A stretch of DNA of 64,000 nt, from the NCBI GenBank assembly GCA_910585705.1, contig CAJUER010000002.1, forward strand, positions 1 through 64,000. Direction: 5' to 3'. A program made the position numbers and the translations under genes. Positions 7,402 through 14,921 of this stretch are shown piece after piece. The stretch is from an uncultured Christensenella sp. (GTDB lineage Bacteria; Bacillota; Clostridia; Christensenellales; Borkfalkiaceae). The first letter of the stretch is position 1, and each line of letters starts with the position of its first letter. The notes under the pieces were generated by a model, which saw only the letters and a list, made by a program, of their open reading frames with translations, ran no database searches and was not told the DNA's origin.

Positions 7402-7952
7402 AAAATCCATACAAGAAAATTGTTGCCGTCGATTTCGACGGTACGTTGTGCAAAGACGCATACCCCGCGATCGGCGATCCGCTCCCCTATTCTATACATT
7501 ATATAAAGGAACTTGCAAAAGACGGCGCAATCCTCATTTTGCACACATGCCGAAACGGCGAACTTTTGGACGCGGCGGTCAAATGGTGCAATGACCGCGG
7601 GATCGTATTTGACTACATAAACGAAAACGTACCCGAAAACGTCGAACGATACGGCGGCGATACCCGAAAAATTTACGCGGATATATACGTCGATACAAAC
7701 GCCGTCAATCCGCGCCGCACTTATGGGATCGGCGAATTTGACGAGAATATCGGAATATTTGCCACCGCCGACGAAATAACGCGCCTCGAACTATGTCAAA
7801 CGAAATGTCTTTGCCCCGAATATCGGGCGGCGGGCAAATGCCACGATTGCGACGTATTCTTTACGTTACGTCAATATCACGCCTTGCGGATTGCGGAGGC
7901 ATGCGCGGCGGAAAACGGAAAGCCGAACGATACGGCGGCGGGAGGTGCATAA
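7398..7952 (+). CDS. HAD-superfamily phosphatase
   Basis: 184 aa. Motif I VAVDFDGTLC (nucleophile and acid/base Asp) near residue 11, motif II in LILHTCRN, and the late acidic motif YADIYVD. The body of about 110 residues fits compact phage HAD hydrolases that act on nucleotides or phosphorylated nucleic-acid ends. The C-terminal 55 residues carry a CLCPEYRAAGKCHDC cluster that looks like an added zinc-binding tail. The substrate is not known. Confidence 0.75.
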   Translation: MKNPYKKIVAVDFDGTLCKDAYPAIGDPLPYSIHYIKELAKDGAILILHTCRNGELLDAAVKWCNDRGIVFDYINENVPENVERYGGDTRKIYADIYVDTNAVNPRRTYGIGEFDENIGIFATADEITRLELCQTKCLCPEYRAAGKCHDCDVFFTLRQYHALRIAEACAAENGKPNDTAAGGA

Positions 7953-8464
7953 TGTCGAAATACAAAGGACTCATGTTAAAACGCGGCGTCATGCAAAAAG
8001 ACGTCGCCGAAAGCGTCCGTCGGGTTGATCCCCGCGTCGATACCGCTTTAATGAGTAAATTCGTCAATGACGTATGTTTACCGACGCCGCCCGTCCTCAA
8101 CGCTATTTGCAAAACGCTATCGTGCGCCCCGCTCGATATTTACGACCCGCGCGAAATAGCACTCGCGCCACAATCCACCACGGCGGCGGAAACGCCCGCC
8201 ACGGGCGGCGGACGAGCCGTGCCGACGGATACGCAACGGTCGCGCGATCGTCGCGCAAAAAACGATTTTTACAATCTTACCGTGGAAATCCCGCGCAACG
8301 TTGCCGAGCGCGTATTCGCTCCCGACGCGTTGCGAAAATTGGGATATTTAAGCGTGTCGGATTGTGTGCGTCATGCGGTGGCGGCACTCGACGAAAGGTT
8401 ATCCACAATCACGGCAAAAGAAAAAGCCGCCGACGCGGGAACGTCGGACGGCAAAGCCGATTGA
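7952..8464 (+). CDS. XRE-type HTH protein with C-terminal extension
   Basis: 170 aa. The first 65 residues form a helix-turn-helix of the Cro/C1 kind (MQKDVAESV as first helices, LMSKFVNDVCLPTPPVLNAI as recognition region). A Pro/Thr/Ala-rich linker follows, then a region (FYNLTVEIPRNVAERVF, YLSVSDCVRHAV) that resembles a ribbon-helix-helix fold. It is the last gene before the replication region and probably regulates it. The start overlaps the preceding stop by one base. Confidence 0.65.
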   Translation: MSKYKGLMLKRGVMQKDVAESVRRVDPRVDTALMSKFVNDVCLPTPPVLNAICKTLSCAPLDIYDPREIALAPQSTTAAETPATGGGRAVPTDTQRSRDRRAKNDFYNLTVEIPRNVAERVFAPDALRKLGYLSVSDCVRHAVAALDERLSTITAKEKAADAGTSDGKAD

Positions 8465-8577
8465 TCGCCGCCGAACGGCGACAACACTATTAAAGACAAA
8501 GGATCGGGCGGTCGAAATTGGCACTTCCAACCGCCTGCAAAGTTTGACGCAAAATGCAGTCAACCCAAACCGATATT

Positions 8578-8606
8578 ATTATACCATGTCGGAGGTGCAT
8601 TGTCAA
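8578..8606 (-). promoter_or_regulatory. Consensus leftward promoter, no leftward gene
   Basis: On the minus strand TTGACA (8606-8601) and TATAAT (8583-8578) are separated by 17 bases, a perfect sigma-A/70 promoter. Transcription would start near 8571 and run leftward, antisense to the end of the XRE gene. No leftward coding sequence exists there, so the product is probably a small RNA. Confidence 0.65.
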
Positions 8607-8742
8607 CACTTTGCAACGGTCGCACGGTGCTTTTGGCGTCCTCGTAATGAAGTATTATCATTTCAACGAGAATACGAGCGGATATTTAGTTTTGTGTTTT
8701 ATTCCTCGTCGCCTTGACCCGTTAAAATCACACCGACAAATA

Positions 8743-8801
8743 GAGTCAAACGCCGCGAATTTTTCGCAAGAAAAATTTTTGCGTTAGCAAACGTTTGACT
8801 C
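8743..8801. repeat. Inverted repeat in putative origin
   Basis: GAGTCAAACG (8743-8752) is exactly complementary to CGTTTGACTC (8792-8801), with an AT-rich interior. An outer pair ATCACAC/GTGTGAT encloses it. This is a candidate initiator-binding or nicking structure. Confidence 0.6.
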
Positions 8802-9032
8802 GTATATTTGGCGCGTGTGATAGGGTCAAACAAGGCGAACGAGGATAAACACAAAACGTCATTGACGCAAAGAGAAAAGCAACGTCCACCGCCCCGCTCG
8901 GCTATTTAGTGAACGCAATCACAAGGGCGCGCCCCGTGTTGTATTCCTTTGAGCCTTGCGGGGGTGCGGGGGCAAGACCCCCGCGTCAATCCTTTGTCTT
9001 TGTTTTCCTACTATCAAAAACGGAGGTCAACA

Positions 9033-9911
9033 ATGGCAAAACGATTTTATACACTCGATCCGTCCGATTTCGACTTTGACGATATTTTCAACGAGGACGA
9101 AATCACGGACGAAGAACGCGACGCCCGCTTGCAATCTTTGAGTGATCCGCATATCGTACGTTACCGTACAAAAACAATCAAGAGCGGCGATATTCTCGAA
9201 GTTGAAATTTATCCGATTTGGGATACCCACGCGTCAACAACGCGGGCAAGGAGGGAAAAGACAAGCCGAGAGGCGCAAAAACGATTAAACCACAAAAACG
9301 CAACAAAAAACCTCGTTCGTCTTATCAATGCGAATTTTACGGACGCCGACTTTTGGGGAACGTTTACATACGAAACCCGCCGACTCCCGAAATCGCTTGC
9401 GGACGCACAAAAGGAAATGCAAAAGTTTATCCGTCGGTTGAAATACTACGCGGAACGCCACCACTTCCCGCCCCTCAAATACGTTTACGTTACCGAATAC
9501 GAAAACGACGAAAAGAAAGGCAAAATCCGCGTACACCACCATATCGTTACAAATTTTCCAAACCGCGACGTCATGGAGGATTTGTGGCGAAACGGCGGAC
9601 GAAATCAAACGCGCCGATTGCGCGCCGACGATAGCGCGTACGAGGGTTTGTCGCGGTATATCATGAAAGACCCGAAAGGAGCAAAACGATATGTCGCGTC
9701 AAAGAATTTGCAAAAGCCGCAAATCACGATCGCGGATCACAAATTCACGCGTCGCAAGGTCAATCGCCTTTACAGCGGCGAAACGGACGCCCGCGCGACG
9801 TTCGAGAAAATGTACAAAGGATACCGCATGACGGATATTTACGGCAAAACAAGCGATTATGTATCGGGAGCGTACCTATACGTGAAAATGCACAAAAAAC
9901 GGAGGGAATAA
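9033..9911 (+). CDS. HUH-family replication initiator (Rep)
   Basis: 292 aa. An acidic N-terminus of about 60 residues precedes a catalytic core: motif 1 FWGTFTY (residues 108-114), the metal-binding HUH motif VHHHIVTN (167-174), and a tyrosine-lysine region SRYIMKDPKGAKRY (208-220). This is the pattern of rolling-circle initiators of the phage/plasmid ORF2-G2P type, which nick one strand at the origin. Start ATG at 9033 behind GGAGGT; an upstream in-frame start at 8949 would read through the origin hairpin. No polymerase, helicase, primase or SSB gene is seen in the phage, so Rep is probably the only phage-encoded replication protein. Confidence 0.75.
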   Translation: MAKRFYTLDPSDFDFDDIFNEDEITDEERDARLQSLSDPHIVRYRTKTIKSGDILEVEIYPIWDTHASTTRARREKTSREAQKRLNHKNATKNLVRLINANFTDADFWGTFTYETRRLPKSLADAQKEMQKFIRRLKYYAERHHFPPLKYVYVTEYENDEKKGKIRVHHHIVTNFPNRDVMEDLWRNGGRNQTRRLRADDSAYEGLSRYIMKDPKGAKRYVASKNLQKPQITIADHKFTRRKVNRLYSGETDARATFEKMYKGYRMTDIYGKTSDYVSGAYLYVKMHKKRRE

Positions 9912-9917
9912 ATCGAA

Positions 9918-10382
9918 ATGAAACAAACCACTACCACCACCGCGGCGGCAATCGCCCCGATATTGCAAAGTTACATAAACGTTTGCGGAATAACGCAATA
10001 CGTCGAGCCGACCGCCCGCGATTTTAGCGTCGTCGAAAAAATCAAATGCGATTTGCGTATTTGCAATTTGCTTTCGGGCGCAAAACGGCACGGATACGAC
10101 GGTCGCGGATATATCGTTTCCGACGCGAAATATTACGACTTGCGTTTTCCAGAACGGGAGCGGGTTTTGATATTTTGCGATATGCAAAACGCCGCAAGAA
10201 AAATATTTGACGTCGAGTGTGTTTGGGGTTGGTGCGAACACCTCGCGGCGGCGGGTCATATCGTCGCAATCAGGTATTTTGCCGCGCCCTCGCGGTTTAT
10301 CGAGGTTTGGCACAATGCGGACGGTACGGAAAAATTATTTATTTTTGGAGGTGGCAAATATGCCGAGAATACACGAAGTTAA
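9918..10382 (+). CDS. Hypothetical phage protein
   Basis: 154 aa. A Thr/Ala-rich start (KQTTTTTAAA) precedes a folded region rich in aromatic residues (YYDLRFPERERVLIF, VWGWCEHLAAAGH). Two histidine/cysteine clusters are present but no known motif. It follows rep by six bases and overlaps the next gene by 23 bases. Confidence 0.5.
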   Translation: MKQTTTTTAAAIAPILQSYINVCGITQYVEPTARDFSVVEKIKCDLRICNLLSGAKRHGYDGRGYIVSDAKYYDLRFPERERVLIFCDMQNAARKIFDVECVWGWCEHLAAAGHIVAIRYFAAPSRFIEVWHNADGTEKLFIFGGGKYAENTRS

Positions 10383-10623
10383 AATTTTACCCGAATATTT
10401 CGACGCGGTCGAAAAAGGCGTCAAAACGTGGGAATATCGTTTTAACGACCGAAATTATGCCGTGGGCGACGTTTTAATCCTCCACGAGTGGAAAGACGGC
10501 AGTTATACGCCGCGGCGGCTTACGGTCAAAATAACGTACATTTTGAGCGATTTTCCGCAGTTGCCCGACGGTTGGGTCATTATGTCAATCAAAAAATTGC
10601 AAGGAGGCAAAATCAAATGTTGA
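10360..10623 (+). CDS. DUF3850 (ASCH-like) protein
   Basis: 87 aa. IHEVKILPEYFDAVEKGVKT, then WEYRFNDRNYAVGDVLILHEW and ITYILSDF match the DUF3850 family of small phage and bacterial proteins with an ASCH/PUA-like beta barrel, thought to bind RNA. Start ATG at 10360 with GGAGGTGG upstream. Biological role unknown. Confidence 0.8.
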   Translation: MPRIHEVKILPEYFDAVEKGVKTWEYRFNDRNYAVGDVLILHEWKDGSYTPRRLTVKITYILSDFPQLPDGWVIMSIKKLQGGKIKC

Positions 10624-10826
10624 AAAAAATACTTTCCGCGATTTACATAATCGGAATACTCGTTTTTGCGTTTTGCGTACCGATTTCGGCGATATTCGTT
10701 ATTTGTAAACTTTGCGCGGCGACTTCCCTTTCGTGGATCGCATGTTGCGCCCCGTTTTTGGTGGCGTTGTCATATTCGCCGTTGTGGATAATCGCAAAAA
10801 TCACGCTCGACGCGGGCGAACGATAA
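10617..10826 (+). CDS. Small membrane protein
   Basis: 69 aa, starting inside the previous gene's last codons, with AAGGAGG upstream. Two hydrophobic segments (about residues 6-30 and 38-60), so it is probably a two-span inner-membrane protein. It is too far from the late genes to call a holin with confidence. Confidence 0.5.
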   Translation: MLKKILSAIYIIGILVFAFCVPISAIFVICKLCAATSLSWIACCAPFLVALSYSPLWIIAKITLDAGER

Positions 10827-10851
10827 AACGGGCAAAAAAGGAGGTTAAAAA

Positions 10852-11457
10852 ATGCCGAAACAACCCCGAAACGCCGCAAATACGGACGCGGCAAAAAAGA
10901 CCACCAAAAAAACCGCGAAAAAACCACCCACAAAAAAGACCGTCAAAAAGACGGACGCGGCGGCGGAAACAGCCGAAAAGACCAAAAGAGGCGCAAAATC
11001 GCAATACGCAAATAAGGTTTTACCTTATTTGGCGGAAATCGAGCGGTATATCCATTACGGAGTTACCGAGGGCGATATATGCGACTTTTACGGCGTCGGT
11101 AAAACTCAATGGGCGGAATACAAAAAAAAATATCCCGAATTAACCGAAACACTATCGCGCGCGCGGGCGGCGCAAAAAAAAGACCTACTCGACAACGCTT
11201 TTCGCGTCGCTATCGGATACGAATACGAGGAAGAATATACCGAGGAAATCAAAGACAAAAACGGCGCGGTCATAGGCAGTAAAACCCGAAAACAAAAGAA
11301 ATATGCGAAACCCGACGCGGGTATGTTGCAATTCCTTTTGATAAACCGTTTTACGGCGGAATACGCCCGCGATCCGCACATGGTAGAACTCCGCAAAAAG
11401 GCGTTGGAACTTGCCGAACAAGGCAAAATCCCGCCCGACGGTTGGGAGGGCGCGTGA
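10852..11457 (+). CDS. HTH DNA-packaging protein (terminase-small-like)
   Basis: 201 aa. The first 50 residues are a Lys/Ala/Thr-rich tail resembling histone H1 (AAKKTTKKTAKK). A homeodomain-like HTH follows (GVTEGDICDFYGVGKTQWAEYKKKYPELTETLSRAR in sequence), then helices like those of phage terminase small subunits. A second, P27-type small terminase lies at 12279, so this one may be an accessory packaging or regulatory protein. RBS AAGGAGG. Confidence 0.55.
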   Translation: MPKQPRNAANTDAAKKTTKKTAKKPPTKKTVKKTDAAAETAEKTKRGAKSQYANKVLPYLAEIERYIHYGVTEGDICDFYGVGKTQWAEYKKKYPELTETLSRARAAQKKDLLDNAFRVAIGYEYEEEYTEEIKDKNGAVIGSKTRKQKKYAKPDAGMLQFLLINRFTAEYARDPHMVELRKKALELAEQGKIPPDGWEGA

Positions 11458-11458
11458 T

Positions 11459-12145
11459 ATGGCAATCGACCCGATACATGCGTTTTATTGCCGTCAAGAT
11501 TACTTGCAACTCGCGCAAGCATGCAAGATCGCAAGCGGCGGTGTATGCGCTCGGTGTGGCGGCGTATTCGATATTGCCGAATTGCGCCCACACCATAAAA
11601 CCGAATTAACGCTCGATAATATCGACGACGTTACAATCACATTAAACCCCGACAATATCGAGGTTTTGTGCCACTCTTGCCACAATGCAGTACACGCGCG
11701 TTTCGGTAACGCAATCGGGCAAAAGCACGTGTACGTCGTGCATGGGTCGCCATGTGCGGGCAAAACAACGTACGTCCGAAACGTCGCCACGCGAAACGAT
11801 ATTGTCGTCGATTTAGACCGTATCCACGCCGCAATATGTACATGCGAACAATACGACAAACCCGACGCGACAAAGCGCGTTGCGTTCGGTATCCGTGATT
11901 ATATGCTCGAAGAAATACGCACGGCAACGCCGCGCCGCAAATGGCAAGACGCATATATTATCGGCACGTATCCGTCGCGTTTCGATCGCGACGATATGGT
12001 GCAACGATACGGGGCGGAACTCATACACATTGACACACCGAAAGACGAGTGTATCAAACGGGCATACGAAAGCGTTACGCGGGCGGCGGCGCGCGACGCT
12101 GTTATCGGTTGGATCGAGGCGTATTGGAAAAGGTATTCGGAATAA
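11459..12145 (+). CDS. HNH endonuclease fused to P-loop kinase
   Basis: 228 aa. Residues 20-80 carry an HNH nuclease: zinc knuckle CARCGG, catalytic region LRPHHKTELT, then EVLCHSCHNAVH. Residues 95-228 are a P-loop kinase: Walker A HGSPCAGKTTY, DLDRIH, and the lid region RRKWQDAYIIGTYP. HNH proteins beside terminase help packaging cleavage in HK97-like phages; the fused kinase suggests processing of DNA ends. A kinase-only relative lies at 29750. The fusion is the notable feature. Confidence 0.75.
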   Translation: MAIDPIHAFYCRQDYLQLAQACKIASGGVCARCGGVFDIAELRPHHKTELTLDNIDDVTITLNPDNIEVLCHSCHNAVHARFGNAIGQKHVYVVHGSPCAGKTTYVRNVATRNDIVVDLDRIHAAICTCEQYDKPDATKRVAFGIRDYMLEEIRTATPRRKWQDAYIIGTYPSRFDRDDMVQRYGAELIHIDTPKDECIKRAYESVTRAAARDAVIGWIEAYWKRYSE

Positions 12146-12278
12146 AAAATATTTTATATCCCCCCACCCCTCGCCGATTTTTTGAAACGCCGAAAGACTC
12201 CAAGCCGCGGGCATTTAGAACACACACCGAAAATTTGACTTTTTTTGCGAAAAGTTTTGCATTTTTGGAGGAGGTATC

Positions 12279-12629
12279 ATGGCAAAAGGAAAACAAACGG
12301 GCAAAAAAGACAAAGCGACAATCGCAAATGCGGAATACGACCGCCTCGTCAAATTATTTACGGACGCGGGCGTCGATAAAATCAAACTTGATATTTTCGA
12401 CGAATTGATCCGCAAGGTTGCGGAGGTTTTTGCGTGTTTGGAAGTCATAAAGGACTTGCCGACGATCCTATACGACCCCGCAAACCCCGCCGTGCAAAAA
12501 GAAACGGCGGCGGGCAAAGTGCGCGTCAAATACATGGCGCAATATGCGTCGTGCATGCAAAAACTCAACAAAGAATTACTCGGCGCGTTGGACGGCGACG
12601 ACGGCGACGGTTTGGAGGATTATGTATAA
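12279..12629 (+). CDS. Terminase small subunit (P27-like)
   Basis: 116 aa. A Lys-rich start and a helical body (KLDIFDELIRKVAEVFACLEVIKDLPTI, read in sequence) that fits P27-family small terminases, which recognise phage DNA for packaging. RBS GGAGGAGG precedes the ATG at 12279. It overlaps the large terminase by eight bases. The preceding 133 bases hold no gene, only AT-rich sequence with a C-rich block near 12160. Confidence 0.65.
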   Translation: MAKGKQTGKKDKATIANAEYDRLVKLFTDAGVDKIKLDIFDELIRKVAEVFACLEVIKDLPTILYDPANPAVQKETAAGKVRVKYMAQYASCMQKLNKELLGALDGDDGDGLEDYV

Positions 12630-14463
12630 TACAGCGGACGCGGCAACATGGGAACTCGTAAACCCCGATATTACACCGCTTGCGGGGTGGCAAGCATTAA
12701 ACGAGGACGTCGGCGGGCGGCATAGTTGGTTGATCGAATATTACAAACGTTGCCGCGCGGGCGAAATCATTATCGGACGCGAATTAAAAACCACGCTCGA
12801 AAGTTTGATACAAGATATTTTTTGCCGTTCGGACGTGTACCGTTTCGATTTGACGGAGGCGCATAAACGGATAAAATTTATCGAAACGGAAATCAAGCAT
12901 TTTGAAAGTCCGTTTGCGGGGAAACCGTTTATTTTAGCAATCAACCAAAAAGCGATTGCGGAGGCGATTTTCGGGTTTTATGTTTACGATCCCGAAACGT
13001 CCGACGGCGGACGGTGGGCGCGACGGTTTCAAGAAATATTCCTACTCGTCGCCCGAAAAAACGGCAAGACGCCTTTTGTTGCGGCGTTAGTTTTGGCGGA
13101 GTGGTTTTGTGGCGACGCGGGGCAAAAAGTCATGTGCGCGTCGAACGACTACGATCAAGCGGGTTTGATATTCGATTGTATCAATGCGTTTCGCGAGGAG
13201 TCGCGGGCGGTATCGAAAGTTACGCACAAAAATATCAAGGGTATATTTTTCGGCAATCCAAAACAACGCAAAAAAACGGGCAAATTTTCCGCACAAAACA
13301 AAGGCGCAATCAAAAAAATGTCGGCAAAATCGGGCGCAAAAGAGGGGCGAAATTTGAAACTCGTTATCGTGGACGAAGTACACGAAATGAAAGACTCGTC
13401 AACCGTCCTCCCCTTGCAAACGTCGGTATCCACGCAAGACGAGCCGTTGTATTTCGAGATCACAACCGAGGGTATCGTCCGCGACGGATACCTCGACGAC
13501 CGTTTATCAAAGGCGCGCAAAGCGTTAAAAGGCGAGTCGGATACGGACGCGTCGCGTTGGTTGATTTGGCTTTATACGCAAGACTCGGAGGCGGAAATAT
13601 GGAACGATCCGAGCAGTTGGACGAAGTCAAACCCGCTTTTGGGTATTGCAAAAAAACGCTCGTATTTACAAGCGAAAGTCGAAACCGCGCGGCATAGCGG
13701 CACGGATCGCGCCTTTATTCTCGCGAAAGATTTTAATATTAAACAACTTTCGTCAAACGCATGGTTGGAGGAAAAATATATCGTATGCGACGCAACTTTC
13801 GACCTTGCCGATTTTACGGGTTGTTGGTGTATTTGCGGCGTCGATTTGGCGGAAACAAACGATCTTTGCGCGTGTACGTTTTTGTTTATGAAACCAAACG
13901 ACCCCGTCAAATATTTGCACACAATGTATTTTGTAACGGAAGTAAAAGCGGGCGACGGACAATCGACCGACTCCCCCACTAACCCCGAAAAAAAAGATTA
14001 TCGACAATGGGAGGCGGAGGGTTTATGCCGTATCGTCAAAGATAACGTTATCGACGACGCAATCGTCGCCGAGTATATTTGGGAAATATACGAAAAATTC
14101 GGTATCCGTCCGTACGTTGTCGGTTATGACGAGTGGCATGCCCGCGAATTTGCAAAACGAATTGTAAAACGTTTCGGTCAAAACGTACCCGTAAAAATCC
14201 GCATGACACCCGAAACGTTGAACGTGCCGACGCGCAATATCGAGGAAGATTTACGCGCGCGGTTGATAAACTACCAAAACAACGCAATTTGTCGGTGGAA
14301 TTTCCGCAATACGGCGATACGATATGACCGAAACGGATTTGTCATGCCGACAAAAATTGTCGGATATATCGGAAATAAAATTGACGGTACAATGTCGAAA
14401 ACGATTGCGTATGCCGCATTGCGCGGTTGCAAATCCGCTTTTATGGCGAAAATCGGAGGTTGA
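12622..14463 (+). CDS. terL: Terminase large subunit
   Basis: 613 aa. ATPase domain with Walker A LLVARKNGKTPF (residues about 145-156) and Walker B LVIVDEVHEM; the C-terminal RNase H-like nuclease starts with CICGVDLAETNDL, has YDEWHAREFAKRIV and ends near residue 600. It pumps DNA into the prohead and cuts the concatemer. Size and motifs fit the HK97/P27-linked terminase group. Start ATG at 12622 within the small-subunit gene. Confidence 0.95.
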   Translation: MYNTADAATWELVNPDITPLAGWQALNEDVGGRHSWLIEYYKRCRAGEIIIGRELKTTLESLIQDIFCRSDVYRFDLTEAHKRIKFIETEIKHFESPFAGKPFILAINQKAIAEAIFGFYVYDPETSDGGRWARRFQEIFLLVARKNGKTPFVAALVLAEWFCGDAGQKVMCASNDYDQAGLIFDCINAFREESRAVSKVTHKNIKGIFFGNPKQRKKTGKFSAQNKGAIKKMSAKSGAKEGRNLKLVIVDEVHEMKDSSTVLPLQTSVSTQDEPLYFEITTEGIVRDGYLDDRLSKARKALKGESDTDASRWLIWLYTQDSEAEIWNDPSSWTKSNPLLGIAKKRSYLQAKVETARHSGTDRAFILAKDFNIKQLSSNAWLEEKYIVCDATFDLADFTGCWCICGVDLAETNDLCACTFLFMKPNDPVKYLHTMYFVTEVKAGDGQSTDSPTNPEKKDYRQWEAEGLCRIVKDNVIDDAIVAEYIWEIYEKFGIRPYVVGYDEWHAREFAKRIVKRFGQNVPVKIRMTPETLNVPTRNIEEDLRARLINYQNNAICRWNFRNTAIRYDRNGFVMPTKIVGYIGNKIDGTMSKTIAYAALRGCKSAFMAKIGG

Positions 14464-14466
14464 TAC

Positions 14467-14649
14467 ATGCACGAACAAAACAAGCCGCAAAAACCGCATA
14501 ACAACCCGTACGGGCGCGAAATCCGTTGCCCGATACATAAACGATTGATCGGGCGTTACGACGCCCGCCACGGCGTAACAAATACGACGTTTTTTTGCCC
14601 GCAATGCGGAAAAGAATACACGTTTACGATACCCGCCGAAAAATTTTGA
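14467..14649 (+). CDS. Com-like zinc-ribbon protein
   Basis: 60 aa. CPIHKRLIGRYD then FFCPQCGKEYTF forms a small zinc ribbon of the kind found in phage Com-like proteins, which can act as translational or RNA-binding regulators. It lies directly downstream of terL and just before the non-coding RNA. RNA binding is inference. Confidence 0.55.
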   Translation: MHEQNKPQKPHNNPYGREIRCPIHKRLIGRYDARHGVTNTTFFCPQCGKEYTFTIPAEKF

Positions 14650-14658
14650 CGAAAACGG

Positions 14659-14687
14659 TTGACATTGTACCTCATTTTGAGTACAAT
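14659..14687 (+). promoter_or_regulatory. Strong promoter with palindromic operator
   Basis: TTGACA (14659-14664) and TACAAT (14682-14687) with a 17-base spacer. TTGTAC (14665-14670) and GTACAA (14681-14686) form an inverted repeat across the spacer, a likely repressor site. It would drive the non-coding RNA that follows. Confidence 0.75.
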
Positions 14688-14693
14688 AAAAGC

Positions 14694-14897
14694 AAATTTA
14701 ATATTCGTATCGCCACCGCGTCGCGGTGTGTGCGTCGCAATTTTCGATAATTGCCGCCCGTTTGGGCGTGTACGCCGTCGGTATTAGTGATTGTATCCAC
14801 CGCGTCGCGGTGTGTGCGCCACTTTTGAAACAACAAAAGCAAGTGCGCCGATATTAACGAGTATTATTCTCGTTTCTATCGGCGCACTTTTTATTTT
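14694..14897 (+). ncRNA. Candidate structured phage ncRNA
   Basis: About 200 bases between terL and the portal gene, bounded by its own promoter and by a strong terminator. The terminator stem is AAGTGCGCCGAT (14841-14852) with ATCGGCGCACTT (14878-14889), capped by an ACGAG/CTCGT inner stem and followed by T-rich sequence. Inside are a repeated hairpin CACCGC-GTC-GCGGTG inside two identical 22-base copies (14713-14734, 14797-14818) and two further perfect hairpins (14737-14754 and 14755-14768). No convincing reading frame lies in it. Function unknown: packaging RNA, regulator or leader of the head operon are options. Confidence 0.6.
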
Positions 14898-14921
14898 TCC
14901 GAAAAGGAGGTCAGCGTCGAT

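Larger units (their letters stand above)
8465..9032. other. Origin-like intergenic region upstream of Rep
   Basis: 568 bases without a supported gene. It holds several copies of GTTTGAC/GTCAAAC (near 8543, 8746, 8794 and 8824), nested inverted repeats (8727-8733 with 8815-8821; 8743-8752 with 8792-8801), a strong leftward promoter, and a GC-rich hairpin (8966-8972 with 8978-8984). Such clustering in front of an HUH initiator is typical of a double-stranded rolling-circle origin. The nick site is not identified. Confidence 0.5.

Noticed and set aside
8949..9032. Longer N-terminus for Rep starting at 8949
   Set aside because: It would read through the GC hairpin and origin; the ATG at 9033 has GGAGGT at good spacing.
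14713..14818. Two identical 22-base repeats as a possible CRISPR
   Set aside because: Only two copies, each a hairpin inside a promoter-terminator unit; no array and no cas genes.
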